The notes under the pieces: model-generated
What the model was told of the DNA's origin: nothing
What the model saw: only the letters and a program-made list of their open reading frames with translations
Databases searched by the model: none
Origin: Oscillatoria sp. SIO1A7
GTDB lineage: Bacteria; Cyanobacteriota; Cyanobacteriia; Cyanobacteriales; Laspinemataceae
Assembly (NCBI GenBank): GCA_010672965.1
Contig: JAAHFN010000002.1
Coordinates: 124,001 to 188,000, forward strand
Length of the DNA stretch: 64,000 bases
Direction of reading: 5' to 3'
Position numbers and translations under genes: made by a program
Part shown: one piece after another, positions 62,598-64,000 of the stretch
Position numbering within the stretch: the stretch's first letter is position 1
Layout of the letters: each line of letters begins with the position of its first letter

Positions 62598-64000
62598 GTT
62601 TTTTTTTCCCGATCGCCAACATCTGTTTCTGTTGGCGCGCCCTCAGTTATGTTTGTTGTTTCTGTCTCCAGCTCCTCGTCCAATCCTTTAATCGTCCCTA
62701 AAGTCTTTACGTCTAGGGAAGATAGTTCCGAGACATAGCTTAATTTCGAGCGGGATGGCTGCTTGGGTGCTGGGGGGGCGGCGGACTGCGAGTTTTCCAC
62801 ACGCTCTATCAGTGCATTCTTGGCCTCCCTGGCATTCTGGAAACGAGGATTTAGGGTTAGAGCTTCGTTAAAATATTCCAGAGATTCTATTGTTCTATCC
62901 AAGTCTGCAAAGCACAGACCCTTGCCGTACAAAGCATCCAGGCAGTTTGGTTCTAGTTTCAAAACTTGGTCGTAAGATTCGAGACCTTCTTCATATCTAC
63001 CCAAGGCTCTGAGTACGGAACCGCGATCGCTCCAGGTATCGAGCAAATTCGCCTCCATTTCCAAAGCCCGATTGTAGGATTCTAGAGCCTCCTCGTATCT
63101 GCCCAATTCTTTCAAAGCCTTCCCTCGTTCGTTGAGAGCATTAGGGAAATTAGGTTCTATGGCTAGGGCGCGATCGCATACTTCGATAACTTCTTCATAT
63201 CTTCCCAATTCCCTGAAAACCAACGCCTGCCCGTACCAAGCATCTAAAAAACTCGGTTCCCGGGCAGAAGACTGCTGAAAATAATTTAGCGCCTCTTCGA
63301 GATGGCCGGCATCCAACTCATCTAAGCCTTGGCTTAACGCCCCTCGGGCTCCGATGCTTTTCACAGCCGGAGCCACTTTGGAACTGCTGCCAGGGTTCCT
63401 GATTCGTTCCCGAGCGATCGGCGCAACAGTTTCTCGGCGATCGTTCTTAGCCTGTGCGACTTTATCAAAGTTCTTAGGAGACTTCTGGGAAACCCGCCCC
63501 AAAGTCCTCTCCTGGGAGGGGTTAGGGGTGGGTTGGGAGGGGTTGGGTTTTTCCCCGGTCGGAGTACCCACCCCCAACCCCCTCCCGAGAGGGGGCTCTG
63601 CCAGCTTCGAGGCTTCTCCAACTTCGGCAGCTTCTTTATTAGTTCTAGCGGCTCGATCGGTTCGCTTGGTCTCGGCAGATTCAGTCGCTCCGGCAACTAT
63701 GGCAGCTCCGGCAGATCCAGCAACTATGGCAGCTCCAGCAACTTCGGCCACTTCGGGAACTTTATCGACTTCGGCAGCTCCAGCAACTTCGGCAACTTCG
63801 GGAACTTTATCGACTTCGGCAGCTCCAGCAACTTCGGCAGCTCCAGCAACTTCGGCAGCTCCAGCAACTTCGGCCACTTCGGCAACTTCGGCAGCTCCAG
63901 CAACTTCGGCCACCTTGGCAACTTCAGCAACTTCGGCAGCTCCAGCAACTTCGGCCACCTTGGCAACTTCGGCAGCTCCAGCAACTTCGGCCACCTTGGC
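62594..64000 (-). CDS. TPR protein with Ala/Glu/Val repeat N-terminus, cut by the window edge
   Basis: At least 466 aa; the frame is still open at the right edge, so the true start lies beyond it. Residues encoded at about 63700-64000 are degenerate AEVAGAAEVAEV repeats from tandem DNA units. A basic linker follows, itself containing a PTPNPSQERTLG stretch encoded by dispersed CCTCCCGAGAGGGGG-type repeat DNA. The C-terminal half has about five TPRs (AWYGQALVFRELGRYEEVIE and on) and a polar tail. It overlaps the next gene by 4 bp. Confidence 0.75.
   Translation of the reverse strand, partial: AKVAEVAGAAEVAKVAEVAGAAEVAEVAKVAEVAGAAEVAEVAEVAGAAEVAGAAEVAGAAEVDKVPEVAEVAGAAEVDKVPEVAEVAGAAIVAGSAGAAIVAGATESAETKRTDRAARTNKEAAEVGEASKLAEPPLGRGLGVGTPTGEKPNPSQPTPNPSQERTLGRVSQKSPKNFDKVAQAKNDRRETVAPIARERIRNPGSSSKVAPAVKSIGARGALSQGLDELDAGHLEEALNYFQQSSAREPSFLDAWYGQALVFRELGRYEEVIEVCDRALAIEPNFPNALNERGKALKELGRYEEALESYNRALEMEANLLDTWSDRGSVLRALGRYEEGLESYDQVLKLEPNCLDALYGKGLCFADLDRTIESLEYFNEALTLNPRFQNAREAKNALIERVENSQSAAPPAPKQPSRSKLSYVSELSSLDVKTLGTIKGLDEELETETTNITEGAPTETDVGDREKKT

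Noticed and set aside
62268-62691. Plus-strand frames antisense to the PNPVP repeat
   Set aside because: They are mirror translations of the 15-bp tandem units in the TPR gene.

Overview
The window is chromosomal DNA of a cyanobacterium, probably a filamentous non-model strain. The supporting signs are dense GCGATCGC (HIP1) octamers, an NblA gene, a GUN4-domain protein kinase, a Ycf35 (DUF1257) remnant, and many families typical of cyanobacteria: a Ser/Thr kinase-ATPase-GAF-cyclase giant, a phytochrome-like GAF histidine kinase, a MoeB-rhodanese protein, DUF1350 and Uma2. No rRNA, tRNA, CRISPR array or intact transposase gene was found. One housekeeping RNA, the signal recognition particle RNA, lies at about 49.2 kb and is flanked by a good promoter and a T-run terminator.

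Layout. 0.5-12 kb: a giant kinase/adenylate cyclase on the minus strand, a small unknown gene with its own promoter and terminator, and a full-length 5-oxoprolinase. 12-20 kb: an accessory zone with a VapBC-like pair, several antitoxin shards, a Panacea-domain antitoxin with a decayed partner, two near-duplicate PD-(D/E)XK nucleases whose C-termini differ, zinc-ribbon proteins and a HEPN-motif protein cut by an in-frame stop. 20-34 kb: small stress and housekeeping genes (Nudix, DUF1350 hydrolase, HTH-GrpE fusion, Dps, sulfiredoxin, a large sensor kinase, NADAR, methyltransferase, DUF504, GNAT). 34-37 kb: PriA. 37.5-42.3 kb: a probable envelope locus with a 7TM/ATP-grasp fusion protein, two related secreted proteins and a convergent exported protein. 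43-50 kb: an MFS carrier, MoeB-rhodanese and JAMM protease, NblA, a Ycf35 pseudogene, YciI, SRP RNA and a phasin-like protein. 50-64 kb: GUN4 kinase, RecB-like Fe-S nuclease, DUF433, a PRK-like kinase, a response regulator, a decaying toxin-antitoxin module, Uma2, the bifunctional NAD(P)HX repair enzyme, and two TPR genes, the last running off the right edge.

The most striking property is the load of small non-autonomous repeats. At least four palindromic families with terminal inverted repeats can be told apart by eye. I call them A (ends TATAGCGTTTCTC, TA target), B (ends AGGACTTACGC, 7-bp target duplication), C (ends TATCAAATCCGGTTAA) and D (ends TATAGCGCTACGC, TA target). A further palindromic repeat, E, has entered genes. 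They nest in one another, so some insertion sites can be read against an empty copy inside the window. Heptanucleotide tandem repeats fill most gaps. Repeats have also entered coding sequence: family E sits in frame in 5-oxoprolinase, tandem-repeat material sits in frame in PriA, the histidine kinase and the kinase/cyclase, and a roughly 28-nt dispersed repeat sits in two antitoxin-like genes, one in frame and one causing a frameshift.
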